Shown here: positions 26,962-35,831 of the stretch, piece by piece | Layout: each line of letters opens with the position of its first letter | Position numbering within the stretch: position 1 is the stretch's first letter | Origin: Devosia sp. | Lineage (GTDB): Bacteria > Pseudomonadota > Alphaproteobacteria > Rhizobiales > Devosiaceae | Direction: 5' to 3' | Assembly (NCBI RefSeq): GCF_028290435.1 | Contig: NZ_JAQGJV010000025.1 | Coordinates: 1-64,000, forward strand | Length of the DNA: 64,000 nucleotides | Notes under the pieces: generated by a model | The model's database searches: none | Told to the model about the DNA's origin: nothing | Seen by the model: only the letters and a program-made list of their open reading frames with translations | Program-made: the position numbers and the translations under genes

Positions 26962-27897
26962 GTGACCACGCTTGACCAATCGACTGCCCGCTCGACCACG
27001 AGCGGGCGGAAGGCCAAGGGCCAACGCCACAGCATCGAGCGTGCGCAGGGGCGGATGGGCACTGCGTTCGTCAGCCTCTATACCCTGTTCCTGCTGGCGT
27101 TCGGCGTGCTGCCGGCGCTCTATGCCATCTATCTCGCCTTCACCAAGAAAGGCGCCTTCGTCGGCATCGACAACTTCCTCAAGGTGTTCAAGGACTACCG
27201 CTTCTGGCCGGCGGTCGAGCATGTCGGCATTTTCCTCGTCGTCTGGCTGATCATGCTGGTAATCCTGGTCGTGCTGCTGTCCCTGCTGGTGCATTCGATC
27301 GGCATCCGCTGGCTTTCGACCGGCACCCGCTTCCTGTTTTACATCCCAGGTGCCCTGGCCGGCGCCTCCAGCGTCATGCTCTGGCTGTTCGTGCTCGATC
27401 CCACAGTCAGCCCCGTCGGCTTCCTGCTCAGGGCCTTCGGCTCGACCTCGCTGGTCGACGCGGTCCAGGTCGATCGGCTGCCGTTCGTTCTTGCGGTCAT
27501 CGCGTTCTGGACCGGCGCTGGTGGCTGGATCGTCGTCATGTACGGCGCCCTCAACAACATCCCGAAGGACGTAATCGAGGCCGCGCGCGTCGATGGCGCC
27601 CGCCCCATCCGCATCGCCTGGTCGATCCAGATCCCCCTCATGCGCAAGTGGATCGCCTACATGGTGATCATGTCATTCGCCGGCGGCACGCAACTCTTCG
27701 TCGAGCCGCGCGTGCTGTCGCAGGCGAGCCGTGGTGTGGTCGGGCAGGATTATTCGCTCAACCAGTTGGCCTTCCTCTATGCCTTCAAGCAATCCGACTT
27801 CAACGGCTCCGCGGCCATCTCGCTGATGCTGCTGGCGGTGGCGCTGGGCCTCTCCGTGTACTTCGTCTTCAAGGGTGGCCTGTTTGAGCGCGTCTGA
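26962..27897 (+). CDS. CUT1-type sugar ABC transporter permease (MalF-like)
   Basis: A 311-residue inner-membrane permease with six helices (first at TAFVSLYTLFLLAFGVLPAL). The EAA loop that contacts the ATPase is EAARVDGARPIRIAWSIQIP. The GTG at 26962 has GGAGG nine bases upstream. It overlaps the next permease gene. No ATPase gene is present in this operon. Confidence 0.9.
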   Translation: MTTLDQSTARSTTSGRKAKGQRHSIERAQGRMGTAFVSLYTLFLLAFGVLPALYAIYLAFTKKGAFVGIDNFLKVFKDYRFWPAVEHVGIFLVVWLIMLVILVVLLSLLVHSIGIRWLSTGTRFLFYIPGALAGASSVMLWLFVLDPTVSPVGFLLRAFGSTSLVDAVQVDRLPFVLAVIAFWTGAGGWIVVMYGALNNIPKDVIEAARVDGARPIRIAWSIQIPLMRKWIAYMVIMSFAGGTQLFVEPRVLSQASRGVVGQDYSLNQLAFLYAFKQSDFNGSAAISLMLLAVALGLSVYFVFKGGLFERV

Positions 27898-28795
27898 TTT
27901 TTCCATGGACAGGGCGGTCGGCGGCATGACGCCCGGCCGGTGGCTGGGCCGTGCCTTTGCCATCCTGATCCTCATTGTCTTCGTGCTGTTCTTCATCGTG
28001 CCGCTGGTCTGGCTCGTCCTGGCGCCGACCAAGACCGACCGGCAGCTGCTGTTGGAAATGCCCTTTGCCTTCGGCAGCTTTGAAACACTTGCCGCCAACT
28101 GGACGACGCTTGTCACCTTCCAGAAGGGGCTGATCTGGACCTGGATTGGCAACTCGGCCTTCTACTGCCTAGCAGCTTTGGCGATCACACTGATCATCTC
28201 GATCCCGGCCGGCTACGCCATGGCGCTGACCGAGTTCCGCGGACGCCGCGCTCTGCTGGCCGCGACCTTGATCGTGATGCTGGTGCCCTCGACCGCACTG
28301 GTGCTGCCGATCTTTCTCGAACTCAGCGCCGTCAAGCTGATCGGCAATCCGCTGGCGGCGATCCTGCCATTCTCGTTCTTCCCGTTCGGCGTCTACCTGA
28401 CCTACATCTACTTCTCGACCGCCATCTCCCGCGACCTGTTGGACGCGGCGCGTGTCGACGGGGCCAATGAGTTCCAGGTGTTCACCAAGATCGCCATGCC
28501 GCTCGCTACCCCGGTGATTGCGCTCGTGGGCTTCTTCAACTTCACCGGCAACTGGAACAACTACTTCCTGCCCTATGTGACATTGCCGGGCAGGAAGTCG
28601 CCGGTACAGGTGGGGCTGGCGGAGCTGCTCTCCAACGTGCCGGCCTTCAATCCGACCAATGCGGCTTCGACCACCATCTCGCTGTCGTCACTGGCGCTGG
28701 GGACGCTGCTTGCCATTGCGCCGGTGCTGATCGTGTTCCTGTTCGCGCAGCGTTACCTCGTCAGCGGCATGACGGCCGGCGGCATCAAGGGATAG
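27884..28795 (+). CDS. CUT1-type sugar ABC transporter permease (MalG-like)
   Basis: A 303-residue six-helix permease; the EAA-type loop is DAARVDGANEFQVFTKIAMP and the C-terminus LVSGMTAGGIKG is typical of MalG proteins. The TTG at 27884 has AAGGG eight bases upstream; an ATG at 27905 without such a site and a GTG at 27875 are alternatives. It overlaps the preceding permease by 14 bases and is 4 bases before the mutarotase gene. Confidence 0.9.
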   Translation: MSASDFSMDRAVGGMTPGRWLGRAFAILILIVFVLFFIVPLVWLVLAPTKTDRQLLLEMPFAFGSFETLAANWTTLVTFQKGLIWTWIGNSAFYCLAALAITLIISIPAGYAMALTEFRGRRALLAATLIVMLVPSTALVLPIFLELSAVKLIGNPLAAILPFSFFPFGVYLTYIYFSTAISRDLLDAARVDGANEFQVFTKIAMPLATPVIALVGFFNFTGNWNNYFLPYVTLPGRKSPVQVGLAELLSNVPAFNPTNAASTTISLSSLALGTLLAIAPVLIVFLFAQRYLVSGMTAGGIKG

Positions 28796-28799
28796 GCAG

Positions 28800-29132
28800 A
28801 TGGTCCAGCGCATGGGCATGGTGATCGGGGTCAAGCCCGACAAGCTCGACGAGTACAAGCGCCTCCATGCCACCCCATGGCCGGAAATGGACGCCGCGCT
28901 CAAGGCGGCAAACATCGCCAACTACTCGATTTACCTGCGCGAGCCCGAAATGCTGCTGTTCGGCTATTGGGAGTACACCGGGACCGACTACGCGGCCGAC
29001 ATGGCCCTGCTCGGCGAGCGCTCCATCACCAAACAATGGCTGGCATTGACCGACCCGTGCCAGGCGCCGCTCAAGACTGCCGCGCCAGGCGAGTGGTGGA
29101 GCACTATCCCCGAAATCTACCACCTGGACTGA
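28800..29132 (+). CDS. L-rhamnose mutarotase family protein (RhaM/DUF718)
   Basis: A 110-residue dimeric alpha/beta-barrel-type mutarotase. The active-site pattern of RhaM is kept: Tyr19 and His23 in DEYKRLHATPWPEM, then NYSIYLREPEMLLFGYWEY. RhaM interconverts alpha and beta anomers of L-rhamnose; relatives act on L-fucose and other sugars. Its position between sugar permeases and an epimerase-like gene fits handling of a freshly imported 6-deoxy sugar or similar pyranose, though the substrate is inferred. Confidence 0.85.
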   Translation: MVQRMGMVIGVKPDKLDEYKRLHATPWPEMDAALKAANIANYSIYLREPEMLLFGYWEYTGTDYAADMALLGERSITKQWLALTDPCQAPLKTAAPGEWWSTIPEIYHLD

Positions 29133-29142
29133 GGAGACCTCG

Positions 29143-30324
29143 ATGGTGCAGCTCAATGGACGGACCTATACCCGCCGCGAGATCGCCCAAAATGCCGGCG
29201 CACTCAGCCAGTTCGCGGGCGTCCGGCTGATGACGCTGGGTGACGGCGTCGAGCGCGGCATCCGCATGCTGGAATTCCGCACCGGCACCGGTCTGCGCTT
29301 CACGGCGCTGGTCGATCGGGCGATGGACATCGCTGATTGCGAGTTCAGGGGGCTGGCCATCGGCTGGAACTCCCCGGCCGGCTTCCGGCATCCGGGTCTG
29401 CACGAATATGAAGGGGAAGGTGGTCTAGCCTGGGCCCGCTCGTTCTCCGGCCTGATGGTCACCTGCGGTCTCGACCATATCCTGTTCATGAACGAGGTCT
29501 CCGCCGAGACTTATGTCTATTCGCCCAAGCAGACGGTCAGCCATTCGCTGCATGGCCGCGTCGGCACCATCCCGGCGCGCCTCGTCGGTTATGGCGAGCG
29601 CTGGGAGGGCGACCGCTGCTTGCTCTGGGCCGAGGGCGTGGTGCAGCAATCGGCCGTGTTTGGCGAGGACCTGCACCTGATCCGGCGGATCGAGGCGGAG
29701 GTGGGGACCAACGAAATCCGGCTCACCGATCGCGTGGTCAATCACGGCTTCTACAAGACGCCGCATATGTTGTGTTACCACATCAATGTCGGCCATCCGG
29801 TGCTCGACGCGGGCTCGCGCTACCTCGCCCCGATCAAGGACGTGGTCTGGGCGGCGCATGCCGGCGCCGATTACCGCAAGCAGGATACCGGCTATCGCAC
29901 GCTGCCGGCGCCGAAGCTCGGTTTTCACGAACAGGTCTGGCAGCACGAGCTTGGCGCTGACGCCAACGGGGAAGTGCCGGTGGCGCTGGTCAACGACCGG
30001 CTGGGCGTTGGCTTCGAAGTCACGACCCGCAAGGACCAGTTTCCCTGCCAGTTCGAATGGCAGAATTTTCAAGCCGGTCAATATGCTCTGGGCATCGAGC
30101 CATCGACCCACCACGTGCTGGGCAACCAGGCGGCGCGGGATCGCGGCGAGATGATCTGGCTGCAGCATGGCGAGGAGCGGCGGTATGATTCAACCTTCCG
30201 CATTCTCGATGGCGCCGCCGCCATCGCAGCATCGGAGACGCGCATCCGCGCCATTTCCGCACAGCCGGATGACGATTATCCGGTGCCGTCGAACAATCAT
30301 ATCAAGATCGAAGGACGCGGCTGA
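29143..30324 (+). CDS. DUF4432 family protein, aldose 1-epimerase-like
   Basis: A 393-residue galactose-mutarotase-like beta-sandwich protein. Family segments are TLGDGVERGIRMLEFRTGTG, VDRAMDIADCEFRGLAIGW, GLDHILFMNE, LCYHINVGHPVLDAGSRY and ALGIEPSTHHVLG, the last near the general region of the catalytic glutamate. DUF4432 members occur in sugar operons and are mostly uncharacterised. GGAG lies 9 bases before the ATG. Its stop overlaps the SDR start (TGATG). Confidence 0.82.
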   Translation: MVQLNGRTYTRREIAQNAGALSQFAGVRLMTLGDGVERGIRMLEFRTGTGLRFTALVDRAMDIADCEFRGLAIGWNSPAGFRHPGLHEYEGEGGLAWARSFSGLMVTCGLDHILFMNEVSAETYVYSPKQTVSHSLHGRVGTIPARLVGYGERWEGDRCLLWAEGVVQQSAVFGEDLHLIRRIEAEVGTNEIRLTDRVVNHGFYKTPHMLCYHINVGHPVLDAGSRYLAPIKDVVWAAHAGADYRKQDTGYRTLPAPKLGFHEQVWQHELGADANGEVPVALVNDRLGVGFEVTTRKDQFPCQFEWQNFQAGQYALGIEPSTHHVLGNQAARDRGEMIWLQHGEERRYDSTFRILDGAAAIAASETRIRAISAQPDDDYPVPSNNHIKIEGRG

Positions 30325-31094
30325 TGGGCAAGGATAATTTCGGCTCGCTGGCGGGCAAGACGGTGCTCTATACCGGTGCCGCCGGCGGCCTTGGGCTCGA
30401 AACCACGCTGCATCTGTTGGGGACCGGCGCCCGCGTGATCGCCGTCGATAACGACGACGCCAAGATCGCCACGCTGCGGGCTGCGGCCGCTGAGAAAAAG
30501 CTCGATGGCCTCGCCATCCACAAGCTCGACCTATCCGATCTCGAAGGCCTGCGTCGCGCCTTGCAGGCCATCGCTGACGACATCGGCGGCTTCGATATCG
30601 TCATCAACAATGCGGCGATCTATCCCTCAAAGAAATTCGAGGATTACACGCTGGCCGAAATGCAGCGCGTGCAGACCATCAATGTCGATGCCGGCATCGT
30701 CTGCGTGCAGGTCGCGCTGCCGTTCATGAAGGCCAAGGGCTGGGGGCGGATCATCAACATGTCCTCGATCACCCGCAGCGGCGGTTGGTCGGACCTGACG
30801 CCCTACGTGCAGTCCAAGGCGGCCGTGGTTGGCCTGGCGCGCGCCTGGGCCCGTGAATTCGGCGCCCATGGCATCACCGTCAACGCCATCGCGCCCGGTG
30901 CCTTCCCGACCGACGCCGAAAAGATCCATCCCGATCTCGTTGCCTACGAGAAGCGCATTCTCGACAGCCAGGCGATCAAGCGCCGCGGCAATTCCAACGA
31001 TATCGCCAATGCGCTGATGTTCCTCGCCTCGGACGCAGCGTCCTTCATCACCGGCCAGACCATCAATGTCGATGGCGGCTGGATCATGTACTGA
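30324..31094 (+). CDS. SDR family NAD(P)-dependent oxidoreductase
   Basis: A 256-residue classical short-chain dehydrogenase. The dinucleotide motif is TGAAGGLG, the acidic residue after beta-2 (AVDNDD) favours NAD, NNAA is at FDIVINNAAIYPSKK, and the catalytic S-Y-K set is MSSIT ... YVQSK. The C-terminus ITGQTINVDGGWIMY is typical. In sugar operons such enzymes oxidise the sugar to a lactone or a 2-keto-3-deoxy acid further; which step is served here is not determined. Translationally coupled to the DUF4432 gene. Confidence 0.9.
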   Translation: MGKDNFGSLAGKTVLYTGAAGGLGLETTLHLLGTGARVIAVDNDDAKIATLRAAAAEKKLDGLAIHKLDLSDLEGLRRALQAIADDIGGFDIVINNAAIYPSKKFEDYTLAEMQRVQTINVDAGIVCVQVALPFMKAKGWGRIINMSSITRSGGWSDLTPYVQSKAAVVGLARAWAREFGAHGITVNAIAPGAFPTDAEKIHPDLVAYEKRILDSQAIKRRGNSNDIANALMFLASDAASFITGQTINVDGGWIMY

Positions 31095-31106
31095 CCCGGA
31101 GTTCCC

Positions 31107-32300
31107 ATGGGTATCCTCAGCGGCTATCGCGTTCTCGATTGCTCCATCGCCATGGCCGGCCCGTTCGCGGCGCAACGCTTGGGCGATCTCGGCGCCGACG
31201 TGGTCAAGGTCGAGCCGGTGACTGGCGAATGGCAGCGCCATACCGCTGCCGGTGGCGCGCGCGGCAACAAGGTCAATGTCTCGTTCCTCTCGCTCAACCG
31301 CAACAAGCGGTCCCTCGCCGTCGACCTCAAACACCCCGACGGCAAGGCCATCCTGCTCGAACTGGTCAAGACCGCCGACGTGTTCCTGCAGAACTACCGC
31401 CCCGGCGTCGCCAAACGGTTGGGCGTCGACTATGAGACGCTGAGTGCCATCAATCCGCGGCTGATCTACGTCTCGATCTCAGGCTATGGCGAGGATGGGC
31501 CTTATCTCAACCGCCCGGGCCAGGATCTGGTGCTGCAAGGCATGTCGGGCGCCATGCTATCCGCCGGCCGAGAGGGCGAGCCACCCAATGCCGCCGGGCA
31601 ATACCTCGTCGACGGCATCACCGCCTATAACGCCTTCGAAGGTGCGTTGGCCGCCTTGCTGCATCGTGAGCGCACGGGTGAGGGCCAGAAAGTCGAGGTC
31701 AACATGCTCGACGCCATCACCACCATCCAGATGCAGGAACTCTCGGTGTTCACAGTCGGCGGCAAGCCGCAGACCCGTTCGGCCGAGCCCCATGCGCACG
31801 TCTACATCCGAGCGCCTTACGGCGCTTTCGCCACCTCGGACGGCTTCATCATTGTCGCCTTCCCCAAGCTGGCCAACCTCGGGCAGACCATCGGTGAGCC
31901 CAGTTTCCTGACCATGGACGATGAGGTCGATACCTGGAGCCGGCGTGACGAAATTTTCGCCAAGACTCGCGAGCGCCTCAAGACCAAAACCTCGGCGGAA
32001 TGGCTGGCATTACTGCGCGCCGCCGATATCTGGTGCGGTCCGGTCTACGGCTATGCCGATCTGCTCGAGGACGAGCAGATCAAGCACAACGGCACCTTTG
32101 TCGAATATGACCACCCAACCGAAGGCCATGTGAAGACGCCGGGCTTTCCGATCCGGTTCTCCAAGACCCCCTCGACCGTCGATCGCGGCGCGCCTGTGAC
32201 GGGGCAGGACACCGCCGACGTGCTGCGCGAGGCGGGCTACGACGAGGCCACCATCGCCCGGCTCTTGGGCGAAGGCGCCATCGTGCAGGGGAAGATCTGA
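31107..32300 (+). CDS. CaiB/BaiF family (class III) CoA-transferase
   Basis: A 397-residue class III CoA-transferase. The N-terminal signature is YRVLDCSIAMAGPFAAQRLG and LGADVVKVEP; NRNKRSLAVDLKHPDGKAIL and the segment around AGQYLVDGITAYNAF, where the catalytic aspartate is expected, are present. These enzymes move CoA between carboxylic acids. In this sugar-type operon it suggests that a carboxylate product is activated as a CoA thioester. Its stop overlaps the hydratase start. Confidence 0.9.
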   Translation: MGILSGYRVLDCSIAMAGPFAAQRLGDLGADVVKVEPVTGEWQRHTAAGGARGNKVNVSFLSLNRNKRSLAVDLKHPDGKAILLELVKTADVFLQNYRPGVAKRLGVDYETLSAINPRLIYVSISGYGEDGPYLNRPGQDLVLQGMSGAMLSAGREGEPPNAAGQYLVDGITAYNAFEGALAALLHRERTGEGQKVEVNMLDAITTIQMQELSVFTVGGKPQTRSAEPHAHVYIRAPYGAFATSDGFIIVAFPKLANLGQTIGEPSFLTMDDEVDTWSRRDEIFAKTRERLKTKTSAEWLALLRAADIWCGPVYGYADLLEDEQIKHNGTFVEYDHPTEGHVKTPGFPIRFSKTPSTVDRGAPVTGQDTADVLREAGYDEATIARLLGEGAIVQGKI

Positions 32301-33064
32301 TGAGTATCCTGGTCGAACGCGAGGATGGGGTCGGCATCATCACCATCAACCGCCCGGAAAAGCTCAATGCGATGACGCCGGATATGGCCGCCGCGCTGGT
32401 CGCGGCGGTCGAGGATTTCAACGGTGACGATGCGATCCGCTGCGTCATCATCACCGGGGCCGGCGAGAAGGCGTTTTGCGCGGGCTCGGATATCCGCACG
32501 CTGGACGATTACGACTCGGCGTGGAATTTCCGCAACCGGCCGGACTATTGCGACGCCATAAGGGCGCTGCTCAAGCCTTCGATCGCGGCGGTCAATGGCT
32601 ACGCGTTTGGGGGTGGCCTCGAAACAGCGATGACCTGTGACATCCGCATCGCCTCCACCAATGCCAGCTTGGCCGCGCCCGAGATCAAGCTGGGTTGGAT
32701 CGGCGGCGGTGGCATGGCGGTCAACCTCGCCCACGCCGTGGGCCCGTCCAACGCCGCTCTGATGATTATGACTGGCGACCCAATCGACGCCGCAACGGCC
32801 GAACGCTGGGGCCTTGTGTCCCGCGTGGTGCCTCGGGAGACCCTGATGGCCGAAGCCAAAACCATCGCCAAAACCATCGCCTCGCGCGCACCCATCGCCG
32901 CCGAAACCGCCAAGCTCAATCTCCGCGCCGCCTGGGCCCTCAGCATTGAGGACGCTATTGCCTATGAGCGCGATCTCCAGGCCATCTGCTTTGCAACCGA
33001 GGACGCCAGGGAAGGGCGGGCCGCCTTCAAGGAGAAACGGTCTCCGATATTTCGACGACGCTAG
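32300..33064 (+). CDS. Enoyl-CoA hydratase/isomerase family protein
   Basis: A 254-residue crotonase-fold protein. The oxyanion-hole segments are GEKAFCAGSDIRTLDDYD and NGYAFGGGLETAMTCDIRIA; the following KLGWIGGGGMAVNLAHAVGP region is where catalytic glutamates sit in ECH. Gly replaces the usual Glu/Pro arrangement (GWIGGGG), so hydratase activity is not assured and another crotonase chemistry is possible. Last intact gene of the operon; the ABC relic begins about 70 bases later. Confidence 0.85.
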   Translation: MSILVEREDGVGIITINRPEKLNAMTPDMAAALVAAVEDFNGDDAIRCVIITGAGEKAFCAGSDIRTLDDYDSAWNFRNRPDYCDAIRALLKPSIAAVNGYAFGGGLETAMTCDIRIASTNASLAAPEIKLGWIGGGGMAVNLAHAVGPSNAALMIMTGDPIDAATAERWGLVSRVVPRETLMAEAKTIAKTIASRAPIAAETAKLNLRAAWALSIEDAIAYERDLQAICFATEDAREGRAAFKEKRSPIFRRR

Positions 33065-33133
33065 CCTGGCAAAGCGAGCTTGTGCCTCCATAGGAACCTC
33101 ACCTATTCTGCAGGCGCCAGACTTCATACCGCG

Positions 33134-33466
33134 CCTTGGGAGGCGCTCAATGCCGCCTTCGTCCGCACCGCCCGCGCCAAGGGTACCCGGACCGGCCGCG
33201 TCACCTTCGTGCATTCCCTGCGCAATGCGCTACTGCCAGCCATTACGGTGACCGGGATCTGGCGGCGCAGTTTGCCGGCGGTGGCGGCGTGGTTGACGAT
33301 GGTGTTCGGCTTTCCCGGCATCGGCAAGCTACTGATCGACGGCATTCTCAAGCGCGCCTTCGCGCTGGTGCAGGCGTCGATTTTCTGCGTTGCCATCTTC
33401 ATCATCAATATCGCTGTCGACATGCTCTATGCCGCCATCGATCCGCGCGTGAGGATCGAACAATGA
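33134..33466 (+). pseudogene. Remnant of a DppB-type peptide ABC permease
   Basis: The reading frame joins the family only at WEALNAAFVRTARAKG, in the last third of DppB, and runs to MLYAAIDPRVRIEQ, the normal DppB end. The N-terminal two thirds are missing. Inside, GIWRRSLPAVAAWL replaces the expected membrane segment; a neighbouring frame reads AAQFAG there, so two compensating indels are likely. The stop overlaps the ATG of the following dppC remnant as in intact operons. Confidence 0.85.
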
Positions 33467-34264
33467 GTGCGGTTGAAAGCCGGACGCCCAGCTCGTCCCT
33501 GCTGTCCCGGCTCAAATGCCGTGGCGCGCTCTGGTCGGGGACCCGACGGCACTGGCCGCCGTGATCTGGCTCCTGATTGTGGTCGCGGGCATTATCGCCT
33601 TCAACCTGGGCGCCTTCTCCGGCGACCGCATCGACCTCAAGGCGCGCAACCTGCGCCTTTCGATATTTCATTCAGTTGGAAGCTCTGGCTCAGCGCCGAT
33701 GCTTTGGGCCGCCCCTTGCTGGCGCGTCTGGCGGAAGCGGCCTCCGCGTCGATCGGCATAGCGGCCGGCTATTTCGGCGGCCATGTCGGCAATCTGATTA
33801 TGCGGGTGTCCCATATCGTCATGGCTTCCCAACCCTCTTGGTGGCGCTGGTCGGGCTCTACCTGTTTTGTCCCAGCATCACCAATCTCATCCTTGTGCTC
33901 GCCATCACCCGCATGCCGGCCTACATGCGCGTCGCCCGCGCCGAAGCGCTCGAAGTGCGCGAGCGCCTGTTCGCCTCGCGCGTGTTCGGGGCCAGCCCTT
34001 TCTGGATCCTGCGCAATCACATCCTGCCCATCGTCACCATGGCGACATTGACCGAGGCCAGGATCAGCATGGTGGGGCCGCGATGCTGTTCGAGTCAGGC
34101 CTGTCCTATCTGGGGCTCGGCATCCGGCCCCGGCCGTCAGCTGGGGCCTGATGGTGGCGCAGGGACAGGGTTATCTGGCGACCGCCTGGTGGCTCGCCTG
34201 TTTCCCCGGCCTTGCCGTCATGCTCACCACCATGAGTTTCAACCTCCTCGCCAACTGGTTCCGC
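33463..34264 (+). pseudogene. Remnant of a DppC-type peptide ABC permease with several frameshifts
   Basis: DppC-like segments follow each other in changing frames: RALVGDPTALAAVIWLLIVV; DALGRPLLARLAEA; IGIAAGYFGGHVGNLIMRVS; TRMPAYMRVARAEALEVRER; GYLATAWWLACFPGLAVMLT. At least four frameshifts and a small deletion are needed to read it. It ends at NLLANWF, where it is joined to a piece of an ATPase gene. It cannot make a working permease. Confidence 0.88.
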
Positions 34265-34614
34265 ATCGTGGTGCGCCACGTCTCGGATCGGGTGATGGTG
34301 ATGTATCTGGGCAAGATCATCGAAAGCGGCCCCACAGGTAATCTTCAATCGCGCTTCCCACCCTATACCCAGGCACTGCTTTCGGCGGTGCCGACGCCCG
34401 ACCCCACCCAGCGCGGCAAGCGCAAGCGGATCGTGCTCCAGGGTGACCTGCCCAGCCCAAGCAATCCCCAAGCGGCTGCCGCTTCCGCACGCGATGCTGG
34501 AAGGCCACCGAACTTTGCGCTCGCGAGGCTCCCGAACTGATGGCTCGCGGGAACGACCCAATGCTTTTGACGGCCTGTCAGTATGCAGAGCCGATAAGCG
34601 TCATCACGGGCTGA
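34265..34614 (+). pseudogene. Remnant of a DppF-type oligopeptide ABC ATPase, C-terminal part
   Basis: Directly after the dppC piece, in frame, comes VVRHVSDRVMVMYLGKIIES and YTQALLSAVPTPDP, the conserved segment behind the switch histidine of DppD/DppF, followed by IVLQGDLPSPSNP. A frameshift leads to GCRFRTRCWKATELCA and the end. Walker A, signature and Walker B motifs are absent. The fusion means that the dppC end, dppD and most of dppF were deleted. Confidence 0.88.
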
Positions 34615-34750
34615 CGACAGCATTGCCCGGCAAAGGCGCAAAGCGAAGCGGCACCGGGAGTCCATGACGTCGCCATCTCGTGTCCAAGATGCTAGCTTGC
34701 TTGCGACATCCCAACAGCGACCGGCGCTGGGCGGGTTGGATTTGGACGGC

Positions 34751-35608
34751 ATGGCGATGACGCTTCTTCGTATTCTGGCTGCTGCATTCATCACCGCCCT
34801 GTTGCTGGCCTCTCCCGCCTTTGCCCAGCCCGCGCGCGATCTCTTTGGCGCGATGCACCAGCCCGCCGCGGGCCCCGAGTTGGTCATCGGCAGTTACGCT
34901 AAGGGCTGTATCGGCGGCGCGGTGCAGTTGCCAACCGATGGACCGGGTTGGCAGGCGATGCGGCTATCGCGTGACCGGCGCTGGGGGAGCGCCGAACTTG
35001 TCCAGTACATCGAGTCGCTGGCCCAGGCGGTAGCGCAGGATGGCCTATCGGGCATCCTTGTGGGCGATATGGGGCAGGCGCGTGGCGGCCCGATGGCGAG
35101 TGGGCATGCTTCCCATCAAATCGGCCTCGATGTGGATATCTGGTTGCAGCCGATGCCGAACCATACCATTGCCGCGAACGAGCGGGAGAGCCTGTCTGCC
35201 ATATCGGTGCTGAAGGCGGGCACTCGCGACATTGACCCTGCTTTATTCGGCGAAGCCCAGCGCCTTCTCATCTATCGCGCGGCACAACTGCCTGGCGTCG
35301 CTCGTGTTTTTGTCGCCCCTGGCATCAAGAGGTCGCTCTGTGCGATCAACTGGCGCGAGCGAAGCTTCCTTGCCAAGCTTCGGCCCTGGTATGGGCATGA
35401 CGACCACTTCCATGTGAGGCTGGCATGCCCCGCCGCGTCTCAATCCTGTATCGATCAGAATCCGGTTCCAGCCGGTGATGGCTGCGGGTCAGATCTCGAC
35501 TATTGGTTCACCGACGCCCCCTATCGGCCAAGCACCAGCCCTCCATCCCCGCCACTGACGTTGGCCGACCTCCCCAACGCCTGCAAGGCGGTGCTGCGGG
35601 CGAATTGA
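34751..35608 (+). CDS. mepA: Penicillin-insensitive murein endopeptidase MepA (M74)
   Basis: A 285-residue secreted zinc peptidase that cuts D-Ala-mDAP cross-links in peptidoglycan. The signal peptide is MTLLRILAAAFITALLLASP with cleavage near AFA-Q. Zinc motifs are GHASHQIGLDVDIW (His122, Asp129) and WYGHDDHFHVRLAC. Cysteines near the C-terminus (CPAASQSC, GDGCGSD) match the disulfides of MepA. The start at 34751 (a second ATG at 34757) is chosen for the signal peptide. Confidence 0.92.
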   Translation: MAMTLLRILAAAFITALLLASPAFAQPARDLFGAMHQPAAGPELVIGSYAKGCIGGAVQLPTDGPGWQAMRLSRDRRWGSAELVQYIESLAQAVAQDGLSGILVGDMGQARGGPMASGHASHQIGLDVDIWLQPMPNHTIAANERESLSAISVLKAGTRDIDPALFGEAQRLLIYRAAQLPGVARVFVAPGIKRSLCAINWRERSFLAKLRPWYGHDDHFHVRLACPAASQSCIDQNPVPAGDGCGSDLDYWFTDAPYRPSTSPPSPPLTLADLPNACKAVLRAN

Positions 35609-35831
35609 TAGACTTTTCTGTTGCTCCTGCCGACGGCGGTTAGGCGCACCCGTTCGGACGTTCAGGCATTCTTTGCCATTCTGAACGCGGACATCGACAT
35701 GTCGGCGTGAAATACCGGTCTGTGCCAATCGTATTGAGCGCCAAGGTCAGGCGGCGCGTAGTGCGGAATGGAGCTGAAACTGGGGCGGAACGCGTCAATT
35801 CGCATGTCGGGTATCGGCATTGGCGCGAGCG

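Noticed and set aside
22407-33064. Genomic island inserted at tRNA-Leu(CAA)
   Set aside because: No integrase lies next to the tRNA and no repeat of the tRNA 3' end was noticed downstream; base composition of the catabolic operon matches the rest of the window.
33463-34540. Intact DppC permease produced by programmed frameshifting
   Set aside because: At least four frame changes without slippery sites, plus fusion to an ATPase fragment, indicate decay.
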